Positions 56,748 to 64,000 of a stretch of 64,000 nt of DNA are shown here, in pieces. This stretch comes from Frateuria edaphi (lineage in GTDB: Bacteria > Pseudomonadota > Gammaproteobacteria > Xanthomonadales > Rhodanobacteraceae): assembly GCF_021117405.1 (NCBI RefSeq), contig NZ_CP088251.1:1550001-1614000 (forward strand), read 5' to 3'. The stretch's first letter is position 1, and every line of letters begins with the position of its first letter. The position numbers and the translations under genes were made by a program. Under the pieces are notes generated by a model, which was not told where the DNA came from, did not search any database, and saw nothing but the letters and a program-made list of their open reading frames with translations.

Positions 56748-57683
56748 TCAGGGCCGCGCCGAAACCGGAAAGGCCCAGCGCAGAAACACCGGCAGCATCT
56801 TCGCCCACGAGGCTTGCTGGTGGTGCCCGCCCCGCAGCAGGAAGACGGTCACGTCGGCATCGGCACCCACCGTCGAATAGCCGAGCTGGCGCAGGCCACC
56901 GCGCTGCACGCCGTCGCCCTGGTAGCCATCCACCAGGTCGTTGAGGTCGTCGATCACGTCGATCACGCCGTCATGGTCGCGATCGTTGGTCTCCTCGGCC
57001 GTTCCCGCGGCGAACCAGAACTTCAACCCTTCGCGCTTCGGTCCCCGATCCACCATCGCCTGCGCCAGCCGGCTGCGCTGCACCGCTGCCGCGTCGCCGC
57101 GATCGCCGGCCAGCCAGAACGAGGGCGACATGGCGCCAACCTTGCCGAACACATCCGGATACTCCCAGCCCAGGTTGAACGCGTTGAGTGCGCCGAGCGA
57201 CCAGCCCATCACCGTGCGCTGCCCGACAGCGGCGCGCGTGCGGTAGTGCGCATCGATGTAGGGCACCAGCGATGTGGCGACCCAGGCCGAGTAGTCCGCG
57301 GCCTTCAGGCCGATTGCACCGATCCGCGATCCGCCGACCACGCTCTGGCCGCGCTGGCGGTCGGAAAGCCCGTAGCCACTGGCGCGGTCGTGCAGCATGT
57401 CGATGGCGACGACGATGACCGGTTCGATGGCCTTCTCGCGATACAGCGAGGCCAGCGTAGCCTCGAGTCCCACCGCCTGCATGTCCTGGCCGTCGTTGGC
57501 GTAGAGCACCGGGTAGCGTGCGGTCGAATGGGCATAGCCCGGCGGGAGATACACCGTGACCTGAATGCGCTCGGGCGCGAAGGCCGGGGCATCCAGTGCG
57601 AGCTTCTGCCCCTGCGCATGCACGGCGCAGGGAAGCAGCAGCACGGCCAACCACCAAACCCACCCTACGAAACGCTCAGTCAT
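56748..57683 (-). CDS. Exported esterase with an EF-hand-like loop
   Basis: A 311-residue exported alpha/beta-hydrolase (signal peptide about residues 1-23). The nucleophile elbow is GWSLGALNAF (Ser162), His in RGGHHQQASW, and VYLPPGYAHS the family start of the esterase-D/IroE group. A canonical 12-residue EF-hand calcium loop is present at residues 234-245 (Asp234, Asp236, Asp238, Gly239, Ile241, Asp245), in the motif NDRDHDGVIDVIDD. Its ATG lies inside the amylase stop region (8-base overlap), so it is the last gene of the maltodextrin operon. Substrate unknown. Confidence 0.82.
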   Translation of the reverse strand: MTERFVGWVWWLAVLLLPCAVHAQGQKLALDAPAFAPERIQVTVYLPPGYAHSTARYPVLYANDGQDMQAVGLEATLASLYREKAIEPVIVVAIDMLHDRASGYGLSDRQRGQSVVGGSRIGAIGLKAADYSAWVATSLVPYIDAHYRTRAAVGQRTVMGWSLGALNAFNLGWEYPDVFGKVGAMSPSFWLAGDRGDAAAVQRSRLAQAMVDRGPKREGLKFWFAAGTAEETNDRDHDGVIDVIDDLNDLVDGYQGDGVQRGGLRQLGYSTVGADADVTVFLLRGGHHQQASWAKMLPVFLRWAFPVSARP

Positions 57684-59355
57684 GCGCGTGGCCCTTGTCG
57701 CTCATCAGGCGGGTGAGTTCGGCGACGAGGTCGGCGCGGGTGGCTGGCGCGTCGAGCAGATAGACCGCCACGTCGTGCGGCCCGACGCTCGCATCCAGCG
57801 CACCGTCCGACACGTCGATCGCCGCACCGCCCAGCGCCGCCTGCCAGCGACCCGGCTGCAGGTATTTCGTCACGTGGAACCGCGCGGCCTTGTCGCCCTT
57901 GTTGAGCAGCACCAGCGCGATCTGGTGCGCGCCTGCCTTCTGGTACACGCGATAGAACGCCGCCTGGTCGCCGCCCATGTGCTCGACCAGCATCAATCCG
58001 CGCTGCAATGCCGGCGTGCGCGCGCGCAGGTTGGCAATGCGCTTGAGCTGTCGATAGATCGGGCTCTTGCCGGCAGCATCGATGCGCCCCTGGCCGTAAT
58101 AGTTGCGGTTGCCCTGGTGCTCGGCGCGGCCGCGCTCGAAGCCGGTCTCCGAGCCGTAGTACACGGCCGGGATGCCGCGCGTGGTGAACAGCCAGTTGTT
58201 GGCGTCGATGAAGCCACGGTCGCTGGCGTCCATGCGCGCCATGTCGTGGTTGTCGTAGAAGGTCACCAGCTCGTATGGGTTTTCGTACGGCCCGTTGGTC
58301 AGGTAAAGCTTCGACTGCAGCTGCGCGTAATCGCTGCCGGGGTGCTCGAACACGGCCTTGATCGCCGCTTGCTGGGGAAAGTCGAGCAGGCTGATACCAC
58401 CGTTCTCGGGCCAGGTGTATTTGCCGATGTTGTCCGGGCTGTAGTCGAACGCCTCGCCGTACATGAAGAAGCCAGGATGCTTCGCGCGGATGCGCGCCGA
58501 GAACTGTTTCCAGAAGCTGGTCGACATGTGGCTGATGGTGTCGATGCGGAAAGCGTCCGCCCCCTGGCCGATCCACTTCAGATACGCGCCCGTGAAGTAA
58601 TCCAGCACCGCCGGGTCGGACTCGTCGTTGTTGGACAGCTGCGCCAGGTCTTCGTATGCGTGGTAGAAGCGGTGCAGCGGGTTGTGGCGCGGATCGAGCT
58701 GCCACGGCGGCAGGTTCTGCTCGTCGGCAACCAGCTTGCCGTGTTCGTCGAAGATCTGCCCGAACTGCGGCTGGCGCACCGGCATGGTGAACGCGGGCGA
58801 GCCGTGGTTGAGCACGATGTCCTGCACCACCTTCAGCCCCGCCTTGTGCATGCCGGCGGTGAACTGCGCGAAGTCCAGGTCCTTGCTCGGCAGGTGTTCG
58901 TCGAGCTTGTAGAAGTTGGTGCCCCAGTAGCCGTGGAAGCCGGTCTTGCCGCGGTCGGAGAACTTCGAGCCCCAGTAGACCGGGTCGCCGCCGGTGAAGG
59001 CCTGATCGGGATTGTCCACGATTGGCGTGATCCACACGGCGCCGAAGCCCATGCCGCGGATGTAGCCGGCGTTGTCCAGCACACCCCTGAAATCGCCACC
59101 GAGGTAGCCAATGTTCGCGCTCTGGCCCCTGGGCGCGCCGGACACCGGGATGTCGAAGGTGGGGTGGACGCCGCCCTGGTCGCGGTAGTCGTTGGTCCGG
59201 TCGCCGTCGACGAAACGATCGGTCATCACGAAGTAGATCGCGTCGGATGCGAACGGCGCGGCCGTGCCATAGAACTCCGGCTGCGGCGTGGCGGCCTGGG
59301 CCAGGCCGACGACCAGCGTGAGGACCGGACCGATGGATGCGTATATGACTTTCAT
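57676..59355 (-). CDS. Exported alpha-amylase family GH13 glycosidase
   Basis: A 559-residue exported GH13 enzyme cutting or transferring alpha-1,4 glucans. The signal peptide ends after about residue 22 (GLAQAA). Seen: VMTDRFVDGDRTND, GFGAVWITPI, DIVLNHG, catalytic nucleophile Asp272 in ADAFRIDTISH, acid/base Glu301 in MYGEAFD, and transition-state Asp371 in FYDNHDM. The opening resembles cyclomaltodextrinase / CGTase-type proteins. It overlaps the esterase gene by 8 bases and follows the MFS gene by 87 bases. Confidence 0.93.
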   Translation of the reverse strand: MKVIYASIGPVLTLVVGLAQAATPQPEFYGTAAPFASDAIYFVMTDRFVDGDRTNDYRDQGGVHPTFDIPVSGAPRGQSANIGYLGGDFRGVLDNAGYIRGMGFGAVWITPIVDNPDQAFTGGDPVYWGSKFSDRGKTGFHGYWGTNFYKLDEHLPSKDLDFAQFTAGMHKAGLKVVQDIVLNHGSPAFTMPVRQPQFGQIFDEHGKLVADEQNLPPWQLDPRHNPLHRFYHAYEDLAQLSNNDESDPAVLDYFTGAYLKWIGQGADAFRIDTISHMSTSFWKQFSARIRAKHPGFFMYGEAFDYSPDNIGKYTWPENGGISLLDFPQQAAIKAVFEHPGSDYAQLQSKLYLTNGPYENPYELVTFYDNHDMARMDASDRGFIDANNWLFTTRGIPAVYYGSETGFERGRAEHQGNRNYYGQGRIDAAGKSPIYRQLKRIANLRARTPALQRGLMLVEHMGGDQAAFYRVYQKAGAHQIALVLLNKGDKAARFHVTKYLQPGRWQAALGGAAIDVSDGALDASVGPHDVAVYLLDAPATRADLVAELTRLMSDKGHAHD

Positions 59356-59442
59356 GTGTCTGAAGCCCTGTGCAAAGGATTCAATCCTGCGGGCGCCCGC
59401 TGGCGGGCGATGCACTTGAGGGCATCGCCCGAACGTGGGCAC

Positions 59443-60933
59443 CTACAGCGGCGAGGCGACGGGTTGCGGTGCAGCTTCGGGCTCGCGCACGCGCAGCGTG
59501 CAGAGGCCGGCGACGATCAGGCTGGCGCCGCCCAGCGCCAGCGCCCAGATCGGCTGGCCGTGGAAGAAGGTCTTCAGCAGCAGGCCGAGCACGCTGGCGG
59601 CCAGCAGCTGCGGGATGACGATGAAGAAATTGAAGATGCCCATGTACACGCCCATCTTCGCCGCAGGCAGGTTGTCCGACAGCAGCGCATAGGGCAGCGA
59701 CAGGATCGAGGCCCAGGCGAAGCCCACGCCGATCATCGCGACGACGAGCCAGCGTGCGTCATGCAGCACCACGAACGACAGCAGCCCGGCGCCGCCCAGG
59801 CACAGGTTCACCAAGTGGCTGATGCGCAAGCCCCAGCGGCGCACCATCCACGGGATCAGCAGGGCCGCCGGGACGGTCACGCCGTTGTAGACGGCAAACA
59901 GGACGCCGGCCCAGTTCGCGCCTTCGTTGTAGGCCGCGCTGGTCGTGTCGGTGCTGCCGAAGAAACTCTGCGCGACGCCCTGGGTGGTGTAGATCCACAT
60001 CGCGAACAGCGCGAACCAGGAGAAAAACTGCACCCACGCCAACCGGCGCATCGGCGCGGGCATCGCATACAGGTCGCTCATCACCTGCTGGGCCATGCCG
60101 TGGCCGCGGGTGAAGGCGACCCAGACGAACAGCAGGCCGAACACGGCCAGGCCAGCGCCCAAGAGGTAAAGCTCCTTCTCCAACCCGAAGTGCGCAATGG
60201 CCAACAGCAGCGCGACGCCCAGCGCCAGCAACAACGCGCCGAAGCGCCACGCGCCGGAAGTATCGGCCGGCGTTTCGGTGGGGGCCTCGTCGGCCTGCTC
60301 ACGGAGCTGCTGCGGCGGGTATTCCGGGCTGGTGACGATCGTCCACAGCACCGCGCCGAGCAGCACCACGCCGCCGGCATAGAAGGCGTACTTCACCGTG
60401 TCGGGGACGCCGCCGGCGGGGGCGACGTTGGCCACGCCCAGCTTCGCCAGCAGCCAAGGCAGGGCGGAGGCGACCACTGCGCCCACGCCTATGAAGAAGC
60501 TCTGCATGGCATAGCCGAGCGGGCGCTGGCGCGGCGGCAGCTGGTCGCCGACGAAGGCGCGGAACGGCTCCATCGACACATTGATCGAGGCATCCATGAT
60601 CCACAGCAGGCCGGCGGCGATCCAGAGGGAAGGCGCGTTGGGCATCCACAACAGCGCCAGCGTGGTCAGCACCGCGCCGACCAGGAAGTAGGGCCGGCGC
60701 CGGCCCAGCCGGTTCCAGGTGTGGTCGGACAGGTGGCCGACGATCGGCTGCACGATCAGGCCGGTCAGCGGCGCGGCCACCCACAAGATCGGGATGTCGG
60801 CCACGTCCGCGCCCAGCGTCTGGAAGATGCGGCTGGCGTTGGCGTTCTGCAGGGCGAAGCCGAACTGGATCCCCAGGAAGCCGAAACACATGTTCCAGAT
60901 CTGCCAGAAGGACAGGGTGGGTTTGTTGCTCAT
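59443..60933 (-). CDS. GPH/SLC45-type MFS transporter (maltose/maltodextrin-type)
   Basis: A 496-residue MFS protein of the GPH/SLC45-like sugar-carrier group. N-terminal block WNMCFGFLGIQFGFALQNAN, GHLSDHTWNRLGRRRPYFLVG (the loop-2 signature of the group), SINVSMEPFRAFVGDQLPPR and LPYALLSDNLPAAKMGVYMG are characteristic of alpha-glucoside carriers such as MalY of Caulobacter. It is 87 bases upstream of the amylase gene and would import the products of the exported enzymes. Start ATG 60933. Confidence 0.9.
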   Translation of the reverse strand: MSNKPTLSFWQIWNMCFGFLGIQFGFALQNANASRIFQTLGADVADIPILWVAAPLTGLIVQPIVGHLSDHTWNRLGRRRPYFLVGAVLTTLALLWMPNAPSLWIAAGLLWIMDASINVSMEPFRAFVGDQLPPRQRPLGYAMQSFFIGVGAVVASALPWLLAKLGVANVAPAGGVPDTVKYAFYAGGVVLLGAVLWTIVTSPEYPPQQLREQADEAPTETPADTSGAWRFGALLLALGVALLLAIAHFGLEKELYLLGAGLAVFGLLFVWVAFTRGHGMAQQVMSDLYAMPAPMRRLAWVQFFSWFALFAMWIYTTQGVAQSFFGSTDTTSAAYNEGANWAGVLFAVYNGVTVPAALLIPWMVRRWGLRISHLVNLCLGGAGLLSFVVLHDARWLVVAMIGVGFAWASILSLPYALLSDNLPAAKMGVYMGIFNFFIVIPQLLAASVLGLLLKTFFHGQPIWALALGGASLIVAGLCTLRVREPEAAPQPVASPL

Positions 60934-60960
60934 CCGGGGCTTCCGTCAGCAAAGGTTTTC

Positions 60961-61022
60961 TGCAGGAGCGCACCCCGTGCGCGACCGGCAGCACGGCTAC
61001 CGCGCACGGGGTGCGCTCCTAC
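60961..61022. repeat. REP-like inverted pair, family A (best copy)
   Basis: TGCAGGAGCGCACCCCGTGC (from 60961) and CGCGCACGGGGTGCGCTCCT (to 61020) are near-perfect inverted copies, with a 20-base loop. It sits between two genes of the same operon and could cause partial termination. Confidence 0.75.
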
Positions 61023-61034
61023 GAGGATTCATGG

Positions 61035-63206
61035 TCAAAGCGGAGCGATCAGCAGGTCGCCGACATCGGCTTCGTTGAGCGGACCTGACGCACCGCCTTC
61101 ACCGCCGGTGTAGTGCGCGTTGTGGCGCAGGTAGCTCATGTTGAAGCCGCCCTCGAGGCTGAAACGGCAGCTTGCGCCGGCCTTCGCGCTGAACTCGCCC
61201 CAGGTGGAATGCTGGCGGCCGTCGCTGTGCGGCATCACCAGCGGCAGGCGCTGCGGCGCGCCGTCGCCGCAATCGACCAACAGCCATTTCACCGCCGCGG
61301 TGATGCCGGTGTTGATCGGGCCGTGCGGGTTGGCGTAGTCCAGCAGGGCGCGGTACCGGCCGCTCGCCGGCGCCGTCCAGTGGCGCGGCCACGCGCCGAC
61401 GACGTGCGCGCGATCGCCAGGGCAGGCCTCGGGGCTGGGCAGCGATTCGATGCCATGGGTGTCCACCCGGGTCACGCGGATGCATTGCAGCGAGGTGTTG
61501 CGCGCGAGCGTCGTGCTGCCGTCGATTTCGCCATGGCGGCGGCCGTTGACGTAGAGCACGCCCTTGCCCGGGCTGCGTACCCGCCAGTGGTCGCCATCCG
61601 CCTCGACGGTGGGCGCCGCCGGCGTGGCGGGCGCGTACAGCGGTGCGTCGGTACGCAAGGGGCGCTCGGGAACCTTGATCGCCTTGAGCATCACCACGGT
61701 GTGGCGACCGTCCTGCTGCGTCGAGCCGGCCACCAGCAGGTTGCCATCAAGCGCAGCCGGCCGGCGCAGGGTGATGCGGCGGTCGTGCAGTTGCAGGTCG
61801 ATGTGGTCGGCCTCGCCGAACAGCATGGGAACGAGCGACACGGGCAATTTGGGTTCCACGCGACCGTCGTCGGTCAGTCCGAACACCCCCTCGATCGCCA
61901 CGTCCAGGAAACCGGCCACCGACCACAACTGGCGCGGCGAATTGACGACCGGGCCGCTCAGCGGGCCATCGTCGACGTGGACGCCCTGGGTCGCGAGCTC
62001 GTAGTTTTCCATGTTGGAACCGGCGAGCGCCGCGCCACGGATGACCGAGCGGATTTCGTGTGCAATGCGCAGCGGATCGTCGACCGCCCGCGCCGCACGC
62101 AGCGCATAGGCGCTGACGAAGGGCCAGATCGCGCGGTTGTGGTAGATCGGCTGGTCGGCGCGCTCGGGCCAGATCACCGGGCTGCCCGAGGGCCAGGTCG
62201 GGTAGTTGGCCAGCGCCTGGCGTGCGCGCGCCGGATCGGCCACGCCGCTGGTGATCGCCAGCGACAGGCCGAGCAGGTCGTAGGCCTCCACCGGAAGGCC
62301 GTCGCCACCGAGGTAGCTCATGTAGAGGCCGCGGTCGCCGCGCCAGAAATGCGTGTTGATCGCAGTCTTCAGCGCCCCGGCCTGGGCGCGGTAGTCGGCC
62401 GCGTGCGGGTCGCCATGCCGATCGGCAAGGTCGGCCGCCAGCTCGAGCGCCTGGTAGTGCAGGACATTGGTGGAAAGCGCGAAAGACTGGGCGATGAACA
62501 CCACGTTGTCCGCCGTCCAGACGGGATAGGTCTGCTCGCGCCAGTCCAGAAAGGACGTTTCGCCGCGATAGAGCCCGAGCGCCGGGTCGAAGGCGTACTG
62601 CCGGTCCTGCGCCAGCGTGTCGCCCAGCGCCTGCCGCACCCGGGTGGCGAAGCCGGCGTCATCCAGCAGGTGTTTCGCGCCAAGGAACCACACGATGCGG
62701 TCGGTGCTGATCGGCCAGCTGCCGCCCGAGCCGGTGTCCTGCATCACGTACAGCCCTTGCGGCGCCGACGGCGCGCGCACCTCGGACAGCTTGAACTCCA
62801 GTCCGTTGCGCGAGCGTGCGGGATCGAAGCGCCACAACCCCAGGTCGATCGCGTACGAGAGATCGCGCGTCCACACGTAGGGCCATTTCTCGCCCGTCTC
62901 GAAGCACACGCAGGGGATCGGCTGGCCGTGGTCGAAGGCACCGTCGCGGATGGCCTCCACCGAGTCCCGCTTGAGGTCGTCCTGGGCCATTGCGTAAAGG
63001 CCGTCGAACAGGCTGCTGCCGGTGGCGGCCTCGAGCGGGGGCGCGGGAATCACGCGCTGGCCGGTCGGCCATCCGAGCACGTAGCTACCCTTGTCGCTTT
63101 TCTGCATCGACACGTGCACGCCGTGCCAGTCGAAACCGTCGCGCCATGCGGATTCGGGGACGTTCGGGGCGGCTGCCATCGAGGCCATCAGCAAAAGGCT
63201 CAGCAT
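61035..63206 (-). CDS. Exported six-hairpin glycosidase-like protein
   Basis: A 723-residue protein with a very short hydrophobic leader (MLSLLLMASMAAAPN). The catalytic part has the (alpha/alpha)6 six-hairpin glycosidase fold: WPYVWTRDLSYAIDLGLWRF, SWPISTDRIVWFLGAK, DWREQTYPVWT and YHNRAIWPFVSAYALRAAR are typical of GH63/GH37-like and debranching families. A C-terminal beta-rich domain follows (about residues 470-720). It probably trims alpha-glucans, but the exact linkage is not evident. It is between the GH31 gene (109 bases) and the MFS gene. Confidence 0.8.
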   Translation of the reverse strand: MLSLLLMASMAAAPNVPESAWRDGFDWHGVHVSMQKSDKGSYVLGWPTGQRVIPAPPLEAATGSSLFDGLYAMAQDDLKRDSVEAIRDGAFDHGQPIPCVCFETGEKWPYVWTRDLSYAIDLGLWRFDPARSRNGLEFKLSEVRAPSAPQGLYVMQDTGSGGSWPISTDRIVWFLGAKHLLDDAGFATRVRQALGDTLAQDRQYAFDPALGLYRGETSFLDWREQTYPVWTADNVVFIAQSFALSTNVLHYQALELAADLADRHGDPHAADYRAQAGALKTAINTHFWRGDRGLYMSYLGGDGLPVEAYDLLGLSLAITSGVADPARARQALANYPTWPSGSPVIWPERADQPIYHNRAIWPFVSAYALRAARAVDDPLRIAHEIRSVIRGAALAGSNMENYELATQGVHVDDGPLSGPVVNSPRQLWSVAGFLDVAIEGVFGLTDDGRVEPKLPVSLVPMLFGEADHIDLQLHDRRITLRRPAALDGNLLVAGSTQQDGRHTVVMLKAIKVPERPLRTDAPLYAPATPAAPTVEADGDHWRVRSPGKGVLYVNGRRHGEIDGSTTLARNTSLQCIRVTRVDTHGIESLPSPEACPGDRAHVVGAWPRHWTAPASGRYRALLDYANPHGPINTGITAAVKWLLVDCGDGAPQRLPLVMPHSDGRQHSTWGEFSAKAGASCRFSLEGGFNMSYLRHNAHYTGGEGGASGPLNEADVGDLLIAPL

Positions 63207-63314
63207 GGTGTTCGAGGCTCCCGGCAGGCGTGGGGTTGCTTCGGCGCCACTCCGTTGGAGAGAGCGCCCCGGTGAAAGGGCCGTGTGAACACGGCCCGTC
63301 CAGCGATACGTCGC

Positions 63315-64000
63315 TTACTTCACCACGTCAAGCGTGACGGTCTGGCCCTTGCCGGAAGCCACGCGTACCCAGGTTACCGGGCCGAAGCGGTCTTCGCCCA
63401 CGGCCCAGCCGTCGTCTGCGGAGGCGCGCAGGGCGTCGGCGCTGGCGAACGCCTCCAGCGCGCGACCGTTGCTGCGCACGGCATGCGCCGGTTTGCCGTG
63501 GAACTTCAGCAGCCAGGACTTCAGGACAGGCTGGTAGCTGCCCTGGGGCGATGCGATGGCGAAGGCCACGCTGTCCCCGTGCGCCTCCAGCTGCATCGAC
63601 TGCAGGAAATATTCGCCCTGCTCGTAGCCGTAGGTCTTGCCGTCGTCGTCGTAGTAGTCGAAGCCGGTCGCATGGTCGGCGGGAAACAATTCCACCGTCA
63701 GCTCGGTGAGCGGCTGCTGACCCACGTAATCCATCACCGGGGCGACCGGAATGATGGCGCCTTCGCGGATGTAGAGCGGGATGTCGCTCCAGTGTGTGGC
63801 ATCGGCCCGGTGCTCGATGGTCTGGCCGCCGGCGTAGTGCCTTCCGCTGAACCAGTCGATCCATTCGCCGGCGGGCAGGTAAACCGGCTTGGTCGTCTGG
63901 CCCTGATCGACAACGGGCGATACCAGCAGGCTGTCGCCGAACAGCCAGGCGTCGACGTCGTTGCGCAGGTTGGCGTCGGTCGGCCAGTCGAACATCAGCG
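63315..64000 (-). CDS. Alpha-glucosidase GH31 (3' part, runs off the window)
   Basis: The final 228 codons of a GH31 alpha-glucosidase; the gene continues beyond 64000. Seen: ALMFDWPTDANLR, DAWLFGDSLLVSPVV, the YLPAGEWIDWFSG strand, REGAIIPVAP and ELFPADHATGFDYYDDDGKT, which are the C-terminal beta domains of the family. The catalytic Asp region lies outside. It is the first gene seen of the minus-strand maltodextrin block and would cut maltose-type ends to glucose. Any signal peptide is outside the window. Confidence 0.9.
   Translation of the reverse strand, partial: LMFDWPTDANLRNDVDAWLFGDSLLVSPVVDQGQTTKPVYLPAGEWIDWFSGRHYAGGQTIEHRADATHWSDIPLYIREGAIIPVAPVMDYVGQQPLTELTVELFPADHATGFDYYDDDGKTYGYEQGEYFLQSMQLEAHGDSVAFAIASPQGSYQPVLKSWLLKFHGKPAHAVRSNGRALEAFASADALRASADDGWAVGEDRFGPVTWVRVASGKGQTVTLDVVK

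Noticed and set aside
57565-61113. Plus-strand open frame of about 1180 codons
   Set aside because: Fully antisense to the amylase, esterase and MFS genes; composition is typical of a shadow frame in GC-rich DNA.

Overview
The window is a dense, GC-rich (about two thirds G+C by eye) bacterial chromosome segment. Gene content and order point to a gammaproteobacterium of the order Xanthomonadales (Lysobacterales), most likely the Rhodanobacteraceae (Rhodanobacter, Dyella, Luteibacter, Frateuria type). The pointers are surE-pcm-yqaA-nlpD, an Xcc1710-like gene next to a yhbY-type gene, the tig-clpP-clpX-lon-hupB-ppiD block, extracytoplasmic starch enzymes with an MFS sugar carrier and a LacI regulator, and three families of REP-like palindromes. 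The assignment is inference; no rRNA or species marker is present. There is no sign of phage, integrase, transposase or CRISPR.

Region by region. 1-3.1 kb: damage repair and cell envelope (SurE, Pcm, YqaA/DedA-type protein, NlpD-like lipoprotein). 3.1-6.5 kb: Xcc1710-like protein and YhbY-type RNA-binding protein on the minus strand, divergent from rlmE-ftsH. 6.6-7.7 kb: six tRNA genes (Arg-ACG, Pro-TGG, Arg-TCT, His-GTG, Lys-CTT, Leu-TAG) with recognisable promoters. 7.8-16.8 kb: protein quality control (trigger factor, ClpP, ClpX, Lon, HU-beta, tRNA-Val and tRNA-Asp, PpiD). 17-18.7 kb: FabI and a membrane protein. 18.9-26.8 kb: a 58-residue microprotein overlapping an AhpD-like gene, a cysteine-synthase-like enzyme, a GST, a lipoprotein hydrolase, a DsbA/FrnE-type protein, an exported penicillin-acylase-family enzyme, an AmiD-like amidase and a VOC protein. 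27-34.3 kb: an MFS carrier, a TenA/PqqC-fold protein, a GGDEF-EAL protein, a lipoprotein MsrA, an S4 protein and a PRC-barrel protein. 34.4-45.2 kb: a DUF72 protein, exported PD40, serine-hydrolase and esterase proteins, a rearranged AraC regulator, an MscK-like channel and an Fsr-like MFS pump. 45.2-51.2 kb: BI-1/YccA protein, murB, pyrD, an SDR, a DUF4190 protein, an ALDH7-type dehydrogenase and tRNA-Arg(CCT). 51.5-54 kb: membrane quinoprotein glucose dehydrogenase. 54-64 kb: a sugar porter, a LacI regulator, and a maltodextrin/starch locus on the minus strand (GH31, six-hairpin glycosidase, MalY-like MFS, GH13 amylase, esterase).

How the genes work together: the proteostasis block supplies folding (trigger factor, PpiD) and proteolysis (ClpXP, Lon, FtsH). 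The last 10 kb looks like a scavenging system. Exported GH13, six-hairpin and GH31 enzymes would cut alpha-glucans, the GPH-type carrier would import the products, and the LacI protein would control the locus and the divergent sugar porter. A palindrome at 55566-55579 is a candidate operator. The least ordinary observation is the AraC-family gene at 39999-40811. It lacks the second DNA-binding helix-turn-helix and ends in a tail that reads like the C-terminus of a VOC/glyoxalase protein.
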